Shown: in pieces, positions 11,878 through 24,409 of the stretch
Numbering within the stretch: position 1 is the stretch's first letter
Layout: each line of letters begins with the position of its first letter
NCBI RefSeq assembly: GCF_025698545.1
Contig: NC_068571.1
Location: forward strand, 46,099,733 to 46,163,732
Length of the DNA: 64,000 nucleotides
From: Gossypium raimondii
Taxonomy: Eukaryota > Streptophyta > Magnoliopsida > Malvales > Malvaceae
Reading direction: 5' to 3'
Translations under genes and position numbers: made by a program
The notes under the pieces: model-generated
The model's input: only the letters and a program-made list of their open reading frames with translations
What the model was told of the DNA's origin: nothing
Databases searched by the model: none

Positions 11878-13386
11878 GAACCAAACTTGAGGGGAGATAA
11901 ACTCACATGCCAAAACCACAAAATGAATATGATAAGAGAATGAAGGAAACTTGAGGTGAGTTAGCCATTATTTGACCATAATGTAATAAGTCACTAATAC
12001 TAGTAATTATATGGTAATTTTCTAGTTTACCTTTTAGGTTCCTTTGGATTCCATCACCCCATGATGAGATGAGATCTTAAAGGGTATTTATTTAAACTAA
12101 GATTTTTTATTGTTTGGTTTGAAAAATTAAAAGTACTAATGATCAAAGTTTTGGATGAATGTTGAAGTTCAGGAATATAACCCTATAGTATGGGTAAAAT
12201 CAAAATTATTTTTGAGAGTTCAAATTAAATTATATATACTTTCAAAGTTAAAAGGTAATTTGATCATTATATTTACTTATATCTTTATAATTTTTAAGGC
12301 TAAATTAAATAGTTTGAGAGGAGGTACAATTTCACCACTTAAAGAGTGATATTTTTCCATTTTGTTGCCCCTACTCTTGAGTGAAAGCTATTTTGACACT
12401 TTTATTCTTTATTTATATTTTAATTTCCCCTACTCTTGAGAGAAAGTTATTTTGACACTTTTATTCTTTATTTATATTTTAATTTCTAGTAAAAACATGA
12501 ACATAATAAAGACACATTTCAAAATATATTTTAAAAACACATTTTATCTTAATTTTAATCGGTAAATAAAATATTATAAATTATTTTATTGCATAATGAA
12601 TCTATAAAAATTATTTTTACAAAATAAATATATATTTATTATAAAATTGATATAAATTAATAAAATAAATAGGTGGCAAAAAAATTTAAAATGAGAACAG
12701 TGAGAATCAAAATGATACTAGTAATTAGATCAAAATAAATGGTTCTAAACATTAGATTTTGTATTTATTTTACTTTATTAAAATAAAACTAATAATACCC
12801 AATCTTCTCTCACCATGTAATTGAAGTTTTAGGGTGAAAAAATTTGGAGAATCTTAACTTTCAAATTTAAATTCATTTTTTAAGAAAAATATTGGAAGGA
12901 AAGCAAGAGATTGGGTTATTATAAGATTAATCAATTTGAGTATTAGGTATTTGTTTTTCTTGAATAAAAATTTAGGATTTTTTTCTTAACTAATTCAAGT
13001 ACTCAAAAATTTCAAGCATAAAATTTAAAACTTACCTCGATTTTCTTGTGATTTGCTTGAAATCAATCAAGAAAAAATTCTCAAAGTTTTTAGAATAAAA
13101 TAGTCGACCAAAATTTTCAATTAAGAAAACAAATGCCTAATACCCAAATTGATTAATCCCTAATCCCTAGCTTTCCATTCCAATTTGTTTGCTCCAAAAA
13201 AAGAATTTAGATCTAAAATCGTGTTACTTTAATTACACAGTGAAAAGAAGAAGAAAAAAGAGAGGAAAGATTGAATATTGTTGGTTTTATTTTAATAAGT
13301 ACAAAATTTAAAATTTAGAATCATTTTTTTATCTCATTTTAAAAGGTTCTCACTATAATTGCAGCCTAATAAATATTACAAAAAGA
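11878..13386. other. AT-rich intergenic DNA
   Basis: No gene. Contains the 59-bp tandem duplication annotated at 12368-12487. The remainder is AT-rich, low in structure, with no recognised element. Confidence 0.5.
12368..12487. repeat. Two-copy 59-bp tandem repeat
   Basis: The unit starting CCCCTACTCTTGAG at 12368 recurs at 12427 with only two or three substitutions (e.g. AGTGAAAGC against AGAGAAAGT). Confidence 0.85.
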
Positions 13387-14087
13387 GACTAAATAAGGCT
13401 TATAGGCTGATTTTAAAATTATTTAAGGAAATAGACTGATTTTGAAGCTGCGCGAACTTTCTATACACGTGTCAGGAAAACTCACATAGCTAGAAGTGCT
13501 TTCCCTTTAAGTTGTAATTTTTGACTTTTTTAATATAATTAATTTCTTTGGTCAGATGGTTAAATGTTGGTGATTTAATCTTTGAGTCATAGGTTTGATT
13601 CTTCTCCTGCTTATGTTTATATTTTTTTTATTTCATGTTATTTTAATAATTTCATCCTTGAAACTTAAGTTCAATTCTAATTTTCTAAGCACATTTGTAA
13701 TTTTTATTTTATATTGTTTCAAGTTTGTCTCAATGATGAAATAATTATTATTTAATCATTTAACTAAGGAAGCTAAAACTAAGAAGTTTAAAACAACATA
13801 AAATAAAAAATATAAATGTGAAAAACAAAACCACCAACATTTATCCATCCGATCAAAATTAATTAAATTAAAAAAAGTAAAAAATTGCAACTTAGAGGAA
13901 AAGCTCGTCTAACTAGGTGAGTTATCCCGAGTGTATGGAAAGCTCACCCAATTGGACGTACTTTCCAAAAAACTCACCCAAGCTAGACGAGTTTTCCCTC
14001 GAAATCGACTTATTTCCCTAAATAATATTAAAATCAACCTAAAGACCTAAATAAATTTCAAAATCGGCCTATAGGCTTTATTTAGCC
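13387..14087. mobile_element. 701-bp foldback element with arms of about 350 bp
   Basis: The left end GACTAAATAAGGCTTATAGG pairs with the right end (reverse complement GGCTAAATAAAGCCTATAGG). The match continues inward through 'ggctgattttaaaattattt' and then 'agttgtaatttttgactttt' against 'agttgcaattttttactttt', reaching the centre near 13740. The right arm has an extra 40-60 bp of repeated 'ctcacccaa..gacg..ttttcc' units. There is no ORF, so it is non-autonomous. The long-arm structure resembles MULE-type elements, but flanks (ACAAAAAGA / AAAAAAAAG) are too A-rich to prove a 9-bp target duplication. Confidence 0.75.
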
Positions 14088-14862
14088 AAAAAAAAGTAAA
14101 ATAATTTTATTAATAAAATTATTATATAAAATAAATATATTTTAATTATTTATTAATTTCATTTCAAATAATCTAAAATTTTCATTATATAAACATTAAA
14201 ATTTTCATAATTAGACTGATGGTGGAACCAATAAATTATTAATTTGTTGATCTAATTGATTCAACCGTTTTGACCGATCTATCTGTTTTGATTAAATAAA
14301 TTATTAAAAAAATTATAAAAATAAATAAATGTATATATACAAAAATTTTGGTTCAAACGATTTTTCTGAAATCAACTAATCTATATCGATTCTTAAATTA
14401 ATCGATTTAATGAGGAACAAATTTCGATCCGATGGACGAATTCGAACCAATTCGAGCAATCTTGATACACCATTATTGCTGATTTGAATTTACGAAGATA
14501 TACATCTAATCAATCTTACTGTTTTCAATTTTACGAAGTCAGTCTCAGTCATCCAAAGGGAGTCTCTAAATGGGACGATCACGATGAGGATGATGATGAT
14601 GGATGACAGAGGATAGATCCATTGCCGCAAATTAATTAAAAAATTTACGTGCCAGTCAGTCACCGACAGATTTAGGTGAAAAGAAAAGACCACCTTGACA
14701 ATTGCATGTGACACCACTGCACGTTTAATGTCATTCTTGTCTCAAAGTCTCTCTATTCCTATACCCTCCTATCGCACCTGATCCTAAACCCTGCCCAACT
14801 CCCCTCTTCAACTTTGCTGCTCCCCACTCTTCTTCTGCTTTCTATTACTTTGGGCTGATAAT
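14088..14862. other. Upstream region of the fucosyltransferase gene
   Basis: 14088-14460 is AT-rich with 'gattcaaccgttttgaccg'-type repeat phrases. 14490-14862 is more balanced and should hold the promoter and 5'UTR. No clear TATA box could be chosen; a CT-rich stretch (14745-14835) just upstream of the ATG is typical of plant 5'UTRs. Confidence 0.4.
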
Positions 14863-17800
14863 ATGAAGCGGTTAAGGAGAAACCCGGATGAGAGTGACCC
14901 GGAAACCAACCCGGATCCTGACGGAGAAGGCTCTTTTTCGAAAGATCAACACGAAAGGAAATGTGGGTTGAGTTCAATGAAGATGATGGGTTTCTTTGTG
15001 GTGGCTTTAATGGTTGTGTCAGTTGTTTTCTCAGTATCTGTAGTGCTTCAAGACCCACCAAGTGATGGGGTTTTGGAATCTGGTAAAAATGTTAGATTTC
15101 TTGATGTTATGGAATCTAGTAAGGAAGAGCAAGTTCTTGAAGTCCAACCCCAGAAAGGTAACTCCAATTTTGTTTTCTTTTTCTTTGATTTAAGAAACTA
15201 TCAACTTCTCTTTTTTTTGGGGGGGTAGGGGGTGGGGGGGTTATTTCTTCTGAATGAAACCCCAGAAATTAAGTTCATCTGATATGTTTGTTTTAACATT
15301 TAGGATCCCTGGAAAGTTTGAATTTTAGTGTTTCTGAATTATTTTTACTGAGACAATGTGGGAATGTTGCTATGGATTAGTTGTTAACTTTCTCGTCTAA
15401 GTGACTAGAATGGTAGGCTAATTGAACTGATTGACGGTAAAAATACCATCGCAAACCATTTTTACTATCAGAAACTAGTCTATGTACACGACATTTTAAG
15501 AGTATAAATGGATGAAATGAACCATTTGCTCTTTGATCTAACATAAAGGGACTAATTTGCCTATTTATTGAGTAAAGAGGCAAAATGCAATCTGACCCCT
15601 AGTACAGCGTCTCCGTGGTACTTTTTACCAACTTGCTTGAAGGTGCTTAATCTCATTATTTGATGATATTGGACCTGTGCAACTATTGTTGAGGAGGCTG
15701 AAATTTTAGATCCAATGTAAACTGATGCTTTAAACATGGATCATGTCTTTTGTATGCCTTGTAGGTCTACTTTACTGTTATTACCACATTGTGTTTTCCA
15801 TCGCAAAGCAATGTTACCAATCACAAGTTCCTCTCTATATCAGTTTCTCTCACACAAAGTTGCTGATTGTTGTGTGTTTAGTTTGAGTTTTAGCGAAATT
15901 ATTTAAGTTTGCTTGAACATCTGTTATTTCCATGCTTTTTAGCTATTGATTCTTTACATTTATGCTTGAATCTGTTGTTAGATCCCATTGTTGTTGTTCA
16001 GAGTGTTCCATGTTTCAGTGCACATTTCAAGGTTCGAGTCAAAACTTTATAATACAATGGTACTATGCTCTTTTGCCTCTTTATCCACGAAAGTAGTAGT
16101 AGGGTTCAAACCTCAGTTCTCTCAACTTACTTACTTTCTTGACCCAACCAGTCTCTCTCCCCCACAGGTCTTTTGATTGTCTTAGACAGCACGGTATTGA
16201 TTGTCTAGATTATAGTTCTCAATCCATATACGCAAAATCTACTACTTTGTTTTGTAGTTTGTGCTCGCATCAAAAGTTATCACAACATTGCTGGTTTTTT
16301 AGTTAACTTTTGGCATAAGAATAGATGCATTGGCATTGCTTCCACATGGACCATGGTCCTCGGTTCTCGCCTATTTCTTTAGTTTGATTATGGCATTATT
16401 TGCTCAAATTTCAATTCCTGTTTTCTTAATTGAATTCAGATTGATCTTTGTTTTCCTCCTTTTAAGTTGTAGGTCCAGTTGATGATGATGCCCTGTCTAT
16501 TGAGGTGCGAAAAGATAAACTGCTCGGTGGACTTCTTGCAGCTGGATTTGATGAAACATCTTGTGTCAGTAGGTACCAGTCGGTCTTATACCGCAAAGAA
16601 TCGCAACATAAACCTTCACCTTATCTAATCTCGAGGTTACGGAGTTATGAAGCTCTCCATAAACGATGTGGGCCATATACAGAATCATATAACAAAACCT
16701 TGGAAAAGCTCAAGACCGGGCATCACCTTGAATCTACAGATTGTAATTATTTAGTATGGATTTCCTTTAGCGGATTAGGAAATAGGATACTGACCCTAGC
16801 CTCAGCATTTCTCTATGCTCTCCTTACAAATCGTGTTCTACTCGTTGACCCTGGAACTGATATGGTTGATCTTTTTTGCGAACCATTTCCAGAGGTCTCC
16901 TGGTTTCTCCCTCTGGATTTCCCCCTTAAAAATCAATTCAGCAGCTTTGATCAGAAATCTCCTCATTGTTATGGAAGAATGCTGAAGAACAACTCTTTTG
17001 CTAATTCAAGCAAATCGATATTGGCACCTTTTGTATATCTCCATCTGGTTCATAATTACGATGATCAGGATAAGCTTTTTTTCTGCGATGAAGACCAAAC
17101 TTCTCTCCAGGAAGTACCGTGGTTGATCATGAAAACAGATAACTACTTTGTCCCATCGCTCTTCTTGATCCCGACTTTCGAGCAGCAACTGAGTAATCTC
17201 TTCCCAAGAAAAGAAGCAGTTTTCCACTTATTGGGTCGGTATATCTTCCACCCAACGAATCCAGTTTGGGGACTCATAACCCGATACTATCAAGCTTATT
17301 TAGCTAAAGCAGATGAAAGGATAGGCATCCAGATCAGGGTCTTTGACACTGGGACCGGTCCATTCCAACATGTTTTGGATCAGATCATTGCTTGTACCTT
17401 GAAGGAGAATCTACTGCCGGATATCAGCACGGAAAAGCCAATAATCAATCAATCTCAGAAGTCTAAAGCTGTGCTGGTTACATCTTTGAGTGGAGGTTAC
17501 TTTGAGAGATTAAGGGACATGTACTGGGAACATCCAACCGTGACAGGGGAGGTCATCGGTTTTTACCAACCGAGCCACGAAGAGTATCAGCAAACAGAGA
17601 AGCAGTTTCACAATAGGAAAGCATGGGCCGAAATGTATTTATTGAGCTTGACAGATGTGCTGATCACAAGCTCATGGTCAACTTTCGGTTATGTTGCTCA
17701 AAGCCTTGGAGGATTGAAGCCGTGGATTCTGTACAAGCCGGAGAACCAGACGGCCCCAGATCCACCTTGTGGTAGAGTCATGTCAATGGAGCCATGTTTC

Positions 17801-17929
17801 CATGCCCCACCCTTTTATGACTGTAAAGCCAAAAGAGGCATTGACACAGGTGCAGTTGTTCCTCATGTAAGACACTGTGAGGACATGAGTTGGGGTCTTA
17901 AGCTTGTTGACAATGAGAGTGAGTTATAA
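14863..17929 (+). CDS. FUT1: Galactoside 2-alpha-L-fucosyltransferase (GT37)
   Basis: Two exons, 14863-15157 and 16473-17929, joined by a GT-AG intron in phase 1; 583 residues. The enzyme transfers fucose from GDP-fucose to galactose of xyloglucan side chains (FUT1) or of arabinogalactan proteins (other family members), in the Golgi lumen. It is a type II membrane protein: cytosolic residues 1-40, one membrane segment at about 41-62, then stem and catalytic domain. Family signatures are GLGNR at 199-203 within WISFSGLGNRILTLASAF, the IGIQIRVFD block with the nucleotide-binding Arg at 387, and a Cys-rich C-terminus (EPCFHAPPFYDC). Length is close to the roughly 560 residues of AtFUT1. The frame from 16505 begins at a GTG and is only part of exon 2. 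The intron carries a MITE fragment at 15470-15640. The exact family number is not certain; FUT1 is the best fit by eye. Confidence 0.93.
15470..15640. repeat. Fragment of the 'Atgggtaaatt' foldback MITE family
   Basis: In the fucosyltransferase intron, 'ctctttgatctaacataaag' followed by 'ggactaatttgcctattta' and 'gcaaaatgcaat..gacccctagtac' matches the right half of copies at 30333, 51150, 53365 and 54640. Confidence 0.6.
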
Positions 17930-18853
17930 GCATAGTTTCCTTTTTGTAGAAAGTAAAATATTAAATCAAATATCCCGTAAATTTTCACTCTGTAATTTTA
18001 TTTTTCTTTTAGATTCGTTAATCATATTCATTCACTGGTTCAAGGGATGACTGCTATTTTTTTTTTAATAATAAATCGGGTTCACTGCCTCAGCTTGGGT
18101 AAAGGAGAAAAAAATTGGAAATTGTGGGATTGGATTGTTTAAAATTGGGTAAATAAATTTTCAAATTTCAATTTGATACTTAAATTCTTTTTTAGTCTTA
18201 TTAACTACTTATATTTGGCTAACATTTATTTAGTACTAATTTGATTAAAATAATCAAGTTCAAGTAGTTAATTAAGCATCAAGTTATCACCAAAAAATAT
18301 TTTTAGCTTTTAAAATTTCACCCGATGAGACACCTATAGGATTATTCGTTTTGCATCACTTTTTGGGACTTCCTGGGGAAAAAAGTTTGAATCATAAAAA
18401 TAAAAAATTAAATACTTGAATTTACAATGCATCATTTTGATCAATATTAAAAATCAAATTAGTTAGATATATGATCTTCGATTTAATCAGTTGATTGGAT
18501 ATATTTTTTTATAGGCTACCAACTTTTGCCAAAAATCATGCAAATAATTGCCAACTAAAAGACACGAGCTATGTTCAACGCATTTTAATACCTATATATA
18601 AACTTTGTTTCTGCCTTTATTTCTCAAATCATCTTCCACCAAAAACCTTGAAATGTGAAAACATGTAAAATATCTTGGCATCAAACATTCCAAGATCAAC
18701 TTACAGGCCATTTTTCAACAACAAGAAGCATTATCCCAGTTGCAAATCCGAAGAATAATCATTGGATAATATTTCAAACTGAACATACTTCATGTCTACA
18801 TTAATATAGAACATAAAACTCATCTTCACTGCCTGACTGTATCTTGGCTCGCT
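17930..18853. other. Intergenic, convergent 3' ends
   Basis: 3'UTR of the fucosyltransferase gene (probably to about 18020) and of the minus-strand parvulin gene (probably from about 18660). AT-rich between, nothing recognised. Confidence 0.5.
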
Positions 18854-19944
18854 TCAATTCTTCCTCCCTTCACATAGGATGATATGGTATCCATGTCTGC
18901 AATATTAAGAGCAAAAAAACCGAATAATAGTCAAGAGTTTGAAAATTTTTATGTATGAAGCTGAATGGATGATGAAAATACATACGTAGATTTGAAAGGT
19001 GCACTGGTAGCTCCAATGACTGTGTTAAAGGCAACTTCCTGAAACGGACCAGCCATCTTACCCCGCGGAAACCATCCTAAATCTCCACCTTTCTTCCCTG
19101 AAGGGCATTCAGAATATTCTTGAGCTACCTGGAAAAAGATATGGCACATTTTTTATGAACACCAGAAATGAGTATTTAGATAAAACGAACCTCAATGATT
19201 CGTAGCAAGGATGACAAAGTCCCAAGTAAAAGTACATAACAGCATGAACACATTTAATTGATACTACAAATGCAATCATATAAGCACATACATATGGACT
19301 TTTGTAGGCTCACTTGGTACATATCCCAAAGTTCTATCAGAAAATCAACTTCAAAGACTTTATCATGCATGTGTGCCACGTATGCCTGCATGCTCAGGCT
19401 AGAGAACGATATTAAAACAAAAATAGCACAACCTACAAACCCTTTTTCACTGATTTTCAATCAGTGATTTTCATGTGATTCGTTGATAAAATACTATGCT
19501 ACTAATAACCACTTCCGATATTTAACTGTATTCCTGATAAGATGATCTGTTTTCTACCTAAGTATCTTCGAAAATTCCGAAATCCATATATGTTCACCTT
19601 TGCAAATTCAGCTGGTGGGACCTTATCACCGTTGCTAAGCCAACCATCTTGCAGTTTCTTGTACGCTTCATTGATCTTCCCTTGCTTCTCGCACAAGATG
19701 TGCCTTGCTGCACAATCAAAAGAAAATAAAGAACGAGAATTGTGTAAAAGATATGAAATGGAATAAAGTAACAATGCTTCTACGAAAAGGGTAACAGTAA
19801 AAAGAGACCTTTAACGTAAGTGCAGGTGCCAAGGCCATCTCCCTTCCCAGCTTTCCCTTTACCCTTTGAAGCACTTTCATCGCTTCCACCTCCAGCTTGT
19901 TTGCCCTTTCCCTTTGCTTCCTTTGATTTTGAGTCCTTCCCCAT
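18854..19944 (-). CDS. Par14-type parvulin peptidyl-prolyl cis-trans isomerase
   Basis: Four coding exons in minus-strand order: 19944-19809, 19707-19598, 19128-18986, 18896-18854; 143 residues, frame kept throughout, GT-AG introns. Residues 1-45 are a flexible Lys/Gly/Ser-rich tail (MGKDSKSKEAKGKGK...). The rest is one rotamase (parvulin) domain with the family blocks ARHILCEKQGKI, KGGDLGWFPRGKM, GPFQEVAF and HGYHIILCEGRKN. It lacks a WW domain and so is of the human PIN4/Par14 type, not the PIN1 type; the Arabidopsis counterpart is probably At1g26550. It should speed cis-trans isomerisation of prolyl bonds. In animals the basic tail directs nuclear/nucleolar and ribosome-biogenesis roles; this is inference here. 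Confidence 0.95.
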
Positions 19945-19956
19945 CACTCAAACCTA

Positions 19957-21501
19957 ATTATAAAAGTACAAATTAGTGTAATTATTTGAGGGATCATGAA
20001 CCACAAATAAAAAATCATAAGACTGAAAAAGCATTCAGCGCCAAGGAAGAAGTGACTTTCTTTAGTTCTCACTATGTTACTCCAACTCTTCATTTTCCTG
20101 AAGTAATTGTGTTAAACACACACATTCAACACTTACTAGGAAATTAGTAGTACCAATGTCCAACATGTACACCTGAGTCGAAGTAAAATAAATTTCTTGT
20201 GTTTGCTTCTTGATTATTTTTCTACTCACCGTTTTTGGACAAAAGGATTTTCTGTACTAAATTTGGCTTGTTTCTCTAGCAATTTTTAATATTACAAACA
20301 GTCCCAATACAAAAGCTTTTAAAAGTTACAAGGGACTATAATTCTATCTTCCTCTCTTGTAAAACTGTTGGCAATAAATTACATAAATTATATAATCAAT
20401 GCCAGTGAACGAGAAGATCAATTTTTTGGTGAAGACGTGGAAATATTAATTCCACGAAATCAAATTGGCTAGGGTCTTCATAGATCTAACCATGTACAGT
20501 TATGTTATTTTTAATACTTAAATGGCATCAATATATAATAAATATATAGAAGTACGAGCTTGGAAAAACTTTTGAATTGAAAAAAAATAACTTCAGGGTG
20601 AGTGATAGTAACCCATAGGAGTCCGGTTCGACACACACGTGATCATTTATTCTAAAAGTTTTTAGATATATTGATCCTACCCTGGTATCTATGTTCAAAT
20701 ATAAGTCAAATACAAATATCGAACCAAAAGAAAATGAGTTCAAAAAACATGGTCCCGAAGAGGGGGATTCGGTGAAAAGGATAATTGTCTCCTATAATTT
20801 ATCCCAAACAATAAGTTCCTATATCTTCACCCACTGTTTTCAGAACCAGCCTGGACCGGCTGATCGGACCGGGAATTGGTCCAGGTACCAGTATGGAATA
20901 AAGGGTTGGAAGGGTTGATCACAAACCAGTACAAGCCAGTTGAACCAGTTTTCTGTTTTTCTTAAATTTTATGTTTTTTCTATTAATTTATTCAATCGAA
21001 CCGGACAAACCAGTTGAACGGGAACCGGTGATCTGACCAGTTCAACCACCGGTCCAGTTCTAAAAACCTTGTCTATACCTATTATATTACTTATTTTGTC
21101 CATCGGGAAAAAAACCATATGATTTTATACACTTCATTTCCAGCAAAACTCATCCAATATAAGTCATCCTAGTTATTGCGGTTAACTTCCTAATTCACTC
21201 TTACGAATCCAAAACTTTAGGGTACCCAATAACTCCAATTTCATCAACAATTTATTTACTTTTACCCTAACTCACTAACCTAATTCAATTCATCACAAGA
21301 GCAATTATATCAACATCAAAATTAAACAGTAAACAATAACAACACAAAAAACCCGCAAATTACCCAAAAAACATCTGAAGGTAAAGGAAAAGGAGAGAAA
21401 TTAACAAAGGCGAAAGTTTTTATTGAAGAAGAAAGAATTAAAAATAAGAAGAAACTGAAAAGAGATAAAAGAGAGGGATGTGGGTGTTGGATATATTTTA
21501 C
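19957..21501 (-). other. Probable 1.5-kb 5'UTR intron of the parvulin gene
   Basis: On the minus strand a good acceptor (ATAATTAG before GTTTGAGTGATGG) lies 12 bases before the start codon, and a good donor (ACACAAG before GTAAAAT) lies at 21501. The region beyond 21502 is promoter-like, so the first non-coding exon is probably about 21502-21550. Predicted only from splice consensus and context. Confidence 0.45.
20835..21067. repeat. MITE with 'accggtt'-rich inverted ends
   Basis: The left end GTTTTCAGAACCAGCCTGGA matches, inverted, the right end (reverse complement GTTTTTAGAACTGGACCGG). The body is rich in 'accggttgaac / ccagttgaacc' phrases. 233 bp, no ORF; the type is common in plant introns and promoters. 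No target duplication seen. Confidence 0.65.
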
Positions 21502-21559
21502 CTTGTGTAGACTTTGAACACTATCAAAGAATCTAAGAGCACAAAAACACGAGATGATG

Positions 21560-21996
21560 CTTCAGATTAGTGTCTGCGCACTCAGGCTTTCATAAAGCCA
21601 GAAGGTATATGAGTTCTTTTGAGGAATTTGAGGTTGAGCCATTGGTTTTCTACGTAAATGACGTTATTACCCTCGTCAAATTTGGGCCTATGCCCAATAG
21701 GGAATCGGAAGTTCGGTTCAATTCCTTACCATTCCTACCATTTTCTTATCTCCGTCGTATTCGGTGTACAGAGCCTGTTTTATATGCGTGCACATGTTAC
21801 AACTTGTAGATCAAAATTCGTAATCATTATTCACAAATTTTTTTGTAAAAGTCAAACTTATTAAATAAGATTCATTTTATCCATTTGAAATAACGAGATT
21901 CATGGAACATATGAATAAGTCTATTTGCTTGAACAGTGATCAAGTGAAATATTTCAGTAAAACTAAAATTATCAGGGTAATTAATATAAATATTAA
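21560..21996. other. Parvulin upstream region
   Basis: Apart from the site II pair nothing is recognised; overlapping short plus-strand ORFs at 21570-21864 show no family signature. Confidence 0.4.
21683..21696. promoter_or_regulatory. Paired site II elements (TGGGCC / TGCCCA)
   Basis: TGGGCC at 21683-21688 and TGCCCA (TGGGCA on the minus strand) at 21691-21696 form an inverted pair about 130 bases upstream of the presumed parvulin first exon. Site II motifs bind TCP factors and mark growth and ribosome-linked genes; this suits a Par14 gene, but the motif is short. Confidence 0.4.
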
Positions 21997-22320
21997 GAGA
22001 TAAAAATGTATAGAGTTTTAATTCTTTAAATCTCTATGTAAATAGGCACAAATTCTAATTGTTAATGTAACTCAATTTGTATGTTGGATTTGGAGAACAT
22101 TTACTCAAACACCTTATGTGCATTGCTTTCTTGTGGTATACTTATGTTCTTTCGTTGTTCTTTTGTTTTTGAGTTGCTTTTATTTTATTTTCGATGCCTT
22201 AGAATAATTTCTGTTGAGAATTCTCACTTTCATAGGGTTAGGCTAATTTAGGCAAATTTAAACCTAAAAAATCGTCTAAGGTTACACAGATTGCGAGACT
22301 AAAGTTTTAGCCTTGTGACA
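21997..22320 (+). repeat. LTR-like direct repeat, copy 1
   Basis: Begins near AAATGTATAGAGTTTTAATT and ends GACTAAAGTTTTAGCCTTGTGACA. Shares 'gagaattctcacttt' and 'atcgtctaaggtta' with the copy at 22475-22879, and the same layout with 59755-60103. Copies 1 and 2 stand about 155 bp apart in the same orientation, as in a TRIM or a decayed LTR pair. Confidence 0.5.
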
Positions 22321-22474
22321 GTGGACAAGTCTACAAGTCACAATGTGGGAAAGTAAGCACAGTTGTCTCTTGCAAACGAGATGTACCAAGGAGCAAAACA
22401 ATTTAAATTAGGCAACGATGGAACCCGATAAAAATATACCGAGAGACGGAACTACCTGATAGAGAGATTAGTTG

Positions 22475-22879
22475 GGATAAATATGTATAGAGTTTAAGTC
22501 CATTAAGACTCTCATTTTGTAGATAAGTGCAAATCTTAATTGTCGATGTAACTTAATCTATACTATTAAATTTGGAGGAGCTCAACTATAGAAAATGGTC
22601 TTTCCTCTCATTTGTAATCATTCAGTTGCAATCCATTGTAATAATTGAATACTATTGAGAGCGTTTACTTAAACACATTGTGTGCAGTGTTTTTTTGTGG
22701 CATATTTCTGTTCTTTTGTTGCTATTGTGGCTTTGAGTTGCTTCCGCTTTATTTTCGGTGCTTTGAGAGAATTTCTATCGAGAATTCTCACTTTGTAAAA
22801 ATTAGGCTGACTTAAGCAGATTTGAACCCAAGAATCGTCTAAGGTTATACGGATTGTGAGATTAAAGTGCTATGGCACA
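22475..22879 (+). repeat. LTR-like direct repeat, copy 2
   Basis: Longer than copy 1; it keeps 'tgcaatccattgtaataatt' and the section between, which copy 1 lacks. Ends GATTAAAGTGCTATGGCACA. Alignment to copy 1 is clear from 'aacacattgtgtgcagtg' to the end. Confidence 0.5.
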
Positions 22880-24400
22880 TGCTTCTATGGATAAATTAGT
22901 TAATGTTTGAATATGTATGTATTTTTTTAAAGTAAAATTTAGTCATTATATTTTAATTTTGAGATATTGAGTTTTTATATTTTTTATTATTTGTCTAATT
23001 TTGTAATTATAAAAATATAGACTATCATTCAAAATTTTGATTCTTTGTCTAATTTTGTAATTATAAAAATATAGACTATCATTTTAGCCCTCAATGTTTA
23101 CAATTTTTCGTCAAATTGATCATTATTTTTAAAATTACATAAATAATTTTAAAAATAAAATATTTCAATAAATATCCTAAAATTTTAAAAACTATACATT
23201 TTTAAAAATCATTTAAAAATTTCAAAACATTATAAAATAAAAAATTCAAAAATTATGTTCTTTACTTCTTGAATAGCAATATTTTTTTTCTAAAGTTTGA
23301 GCTATTCGTTTATTTAGAATTAAATCAATTTTAATATAATTTTCAAATTAAACTTGAGACTATAAAGTGAATTCTATAACAAGAACAATATAGTAAAATT
23401 TACTTTTAGATAATATTACATTTAAATCAACCAAACATTTAAGTATTATATTTCAACCAAATGAATCAAATAAAATAATATTATATTCCACCCACAATAT
23501 TACATTTTCATACCTTCAACTTTTTGATTTAAAAGTTAAAAAAAAAAATTGATTGTTTAATGTTAGTTTTGCCATCAAAAAGCGGTTTAGACAACCAATG
23601 GCAACCAGGCCAACATTGTGTCGATTTAAGGGGGAGAAAAAGGTTGACATTTGTAATTTGTAAAATTGAGTTAATTATTTACATTAATTTAGATACTATT
23701 ATCTGAATTTAAATTAATTATTTGTTGAATATTTAAATTATGAAATCCTCAAGTCAAAAATAAATATTTAAAAATAAAATCAAATATCTAAATCTCAATC
23801 CTAATCCAAACCCATTATCTTGAAATAAAGCAATTTCATATTCATTATCCAAGTTTGTATGTTGTATCTAAAAACAAAAGAGAAATCAATAATAAAGATA
23901 TTAAAATTAATATATTTGCATATATTTTTGAGTTTGAGGTTAGTAATTAGTCTTGGGATTTGAAATTTTTAATCAAGTTAATCTTTAATCTGCTTTAATG
24001 TTAGAACAATTAGAAGTATAAATATTAATTGAATAAAAAATTTAAGTAATTAATTATCAAATTTAATAATTAACTTAAATATTAATTTAACCGGCAAGTA
24101 TTTTAAATTTCTTGCCAGTTTCTGGTTGAAGGGTAGAAGCGTAATTTGAGTATGGGTCAGAAATGAATAAAGAAGGCTGGACACTTGTTCCCGACGTAAC
24201 AGCACTTTGGGGCACCCCCAAACAACCACTGCCTCCCACAATCATTCCCTATTCCAACGTCCACATCTCCTCTCAATCCCAGCCGTCAAATTTCCACTGT
24301 CCGTCGCAATCTCAAATTTAGAATCCTTTACTAGTTAAGATCATCCTACTAAAAACCCATTACACTAAATTCGATTACACCGGATTAGATACCGTTGCTT
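22880..24400. other. AT-rich spacer upstream of the IQD gene
   Basis: Contains a short direct duplication ('tttgtctaattttgtaatta' near 22995 and again near 23045). No coding signal. 24230-24430 has more balanced composition and probably includes the IQD promoter. Confidence 0.5.
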
Positions 24401-24409
24401 TGATTCATA

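Noticed and set aside
16505..16507. GTG at 16505 as a start for the fucosyltransferase
   Set aside because: Internal to exon 2; the acceptor at 16472 and the membrane anchor exon at 14863 give the full family structure.
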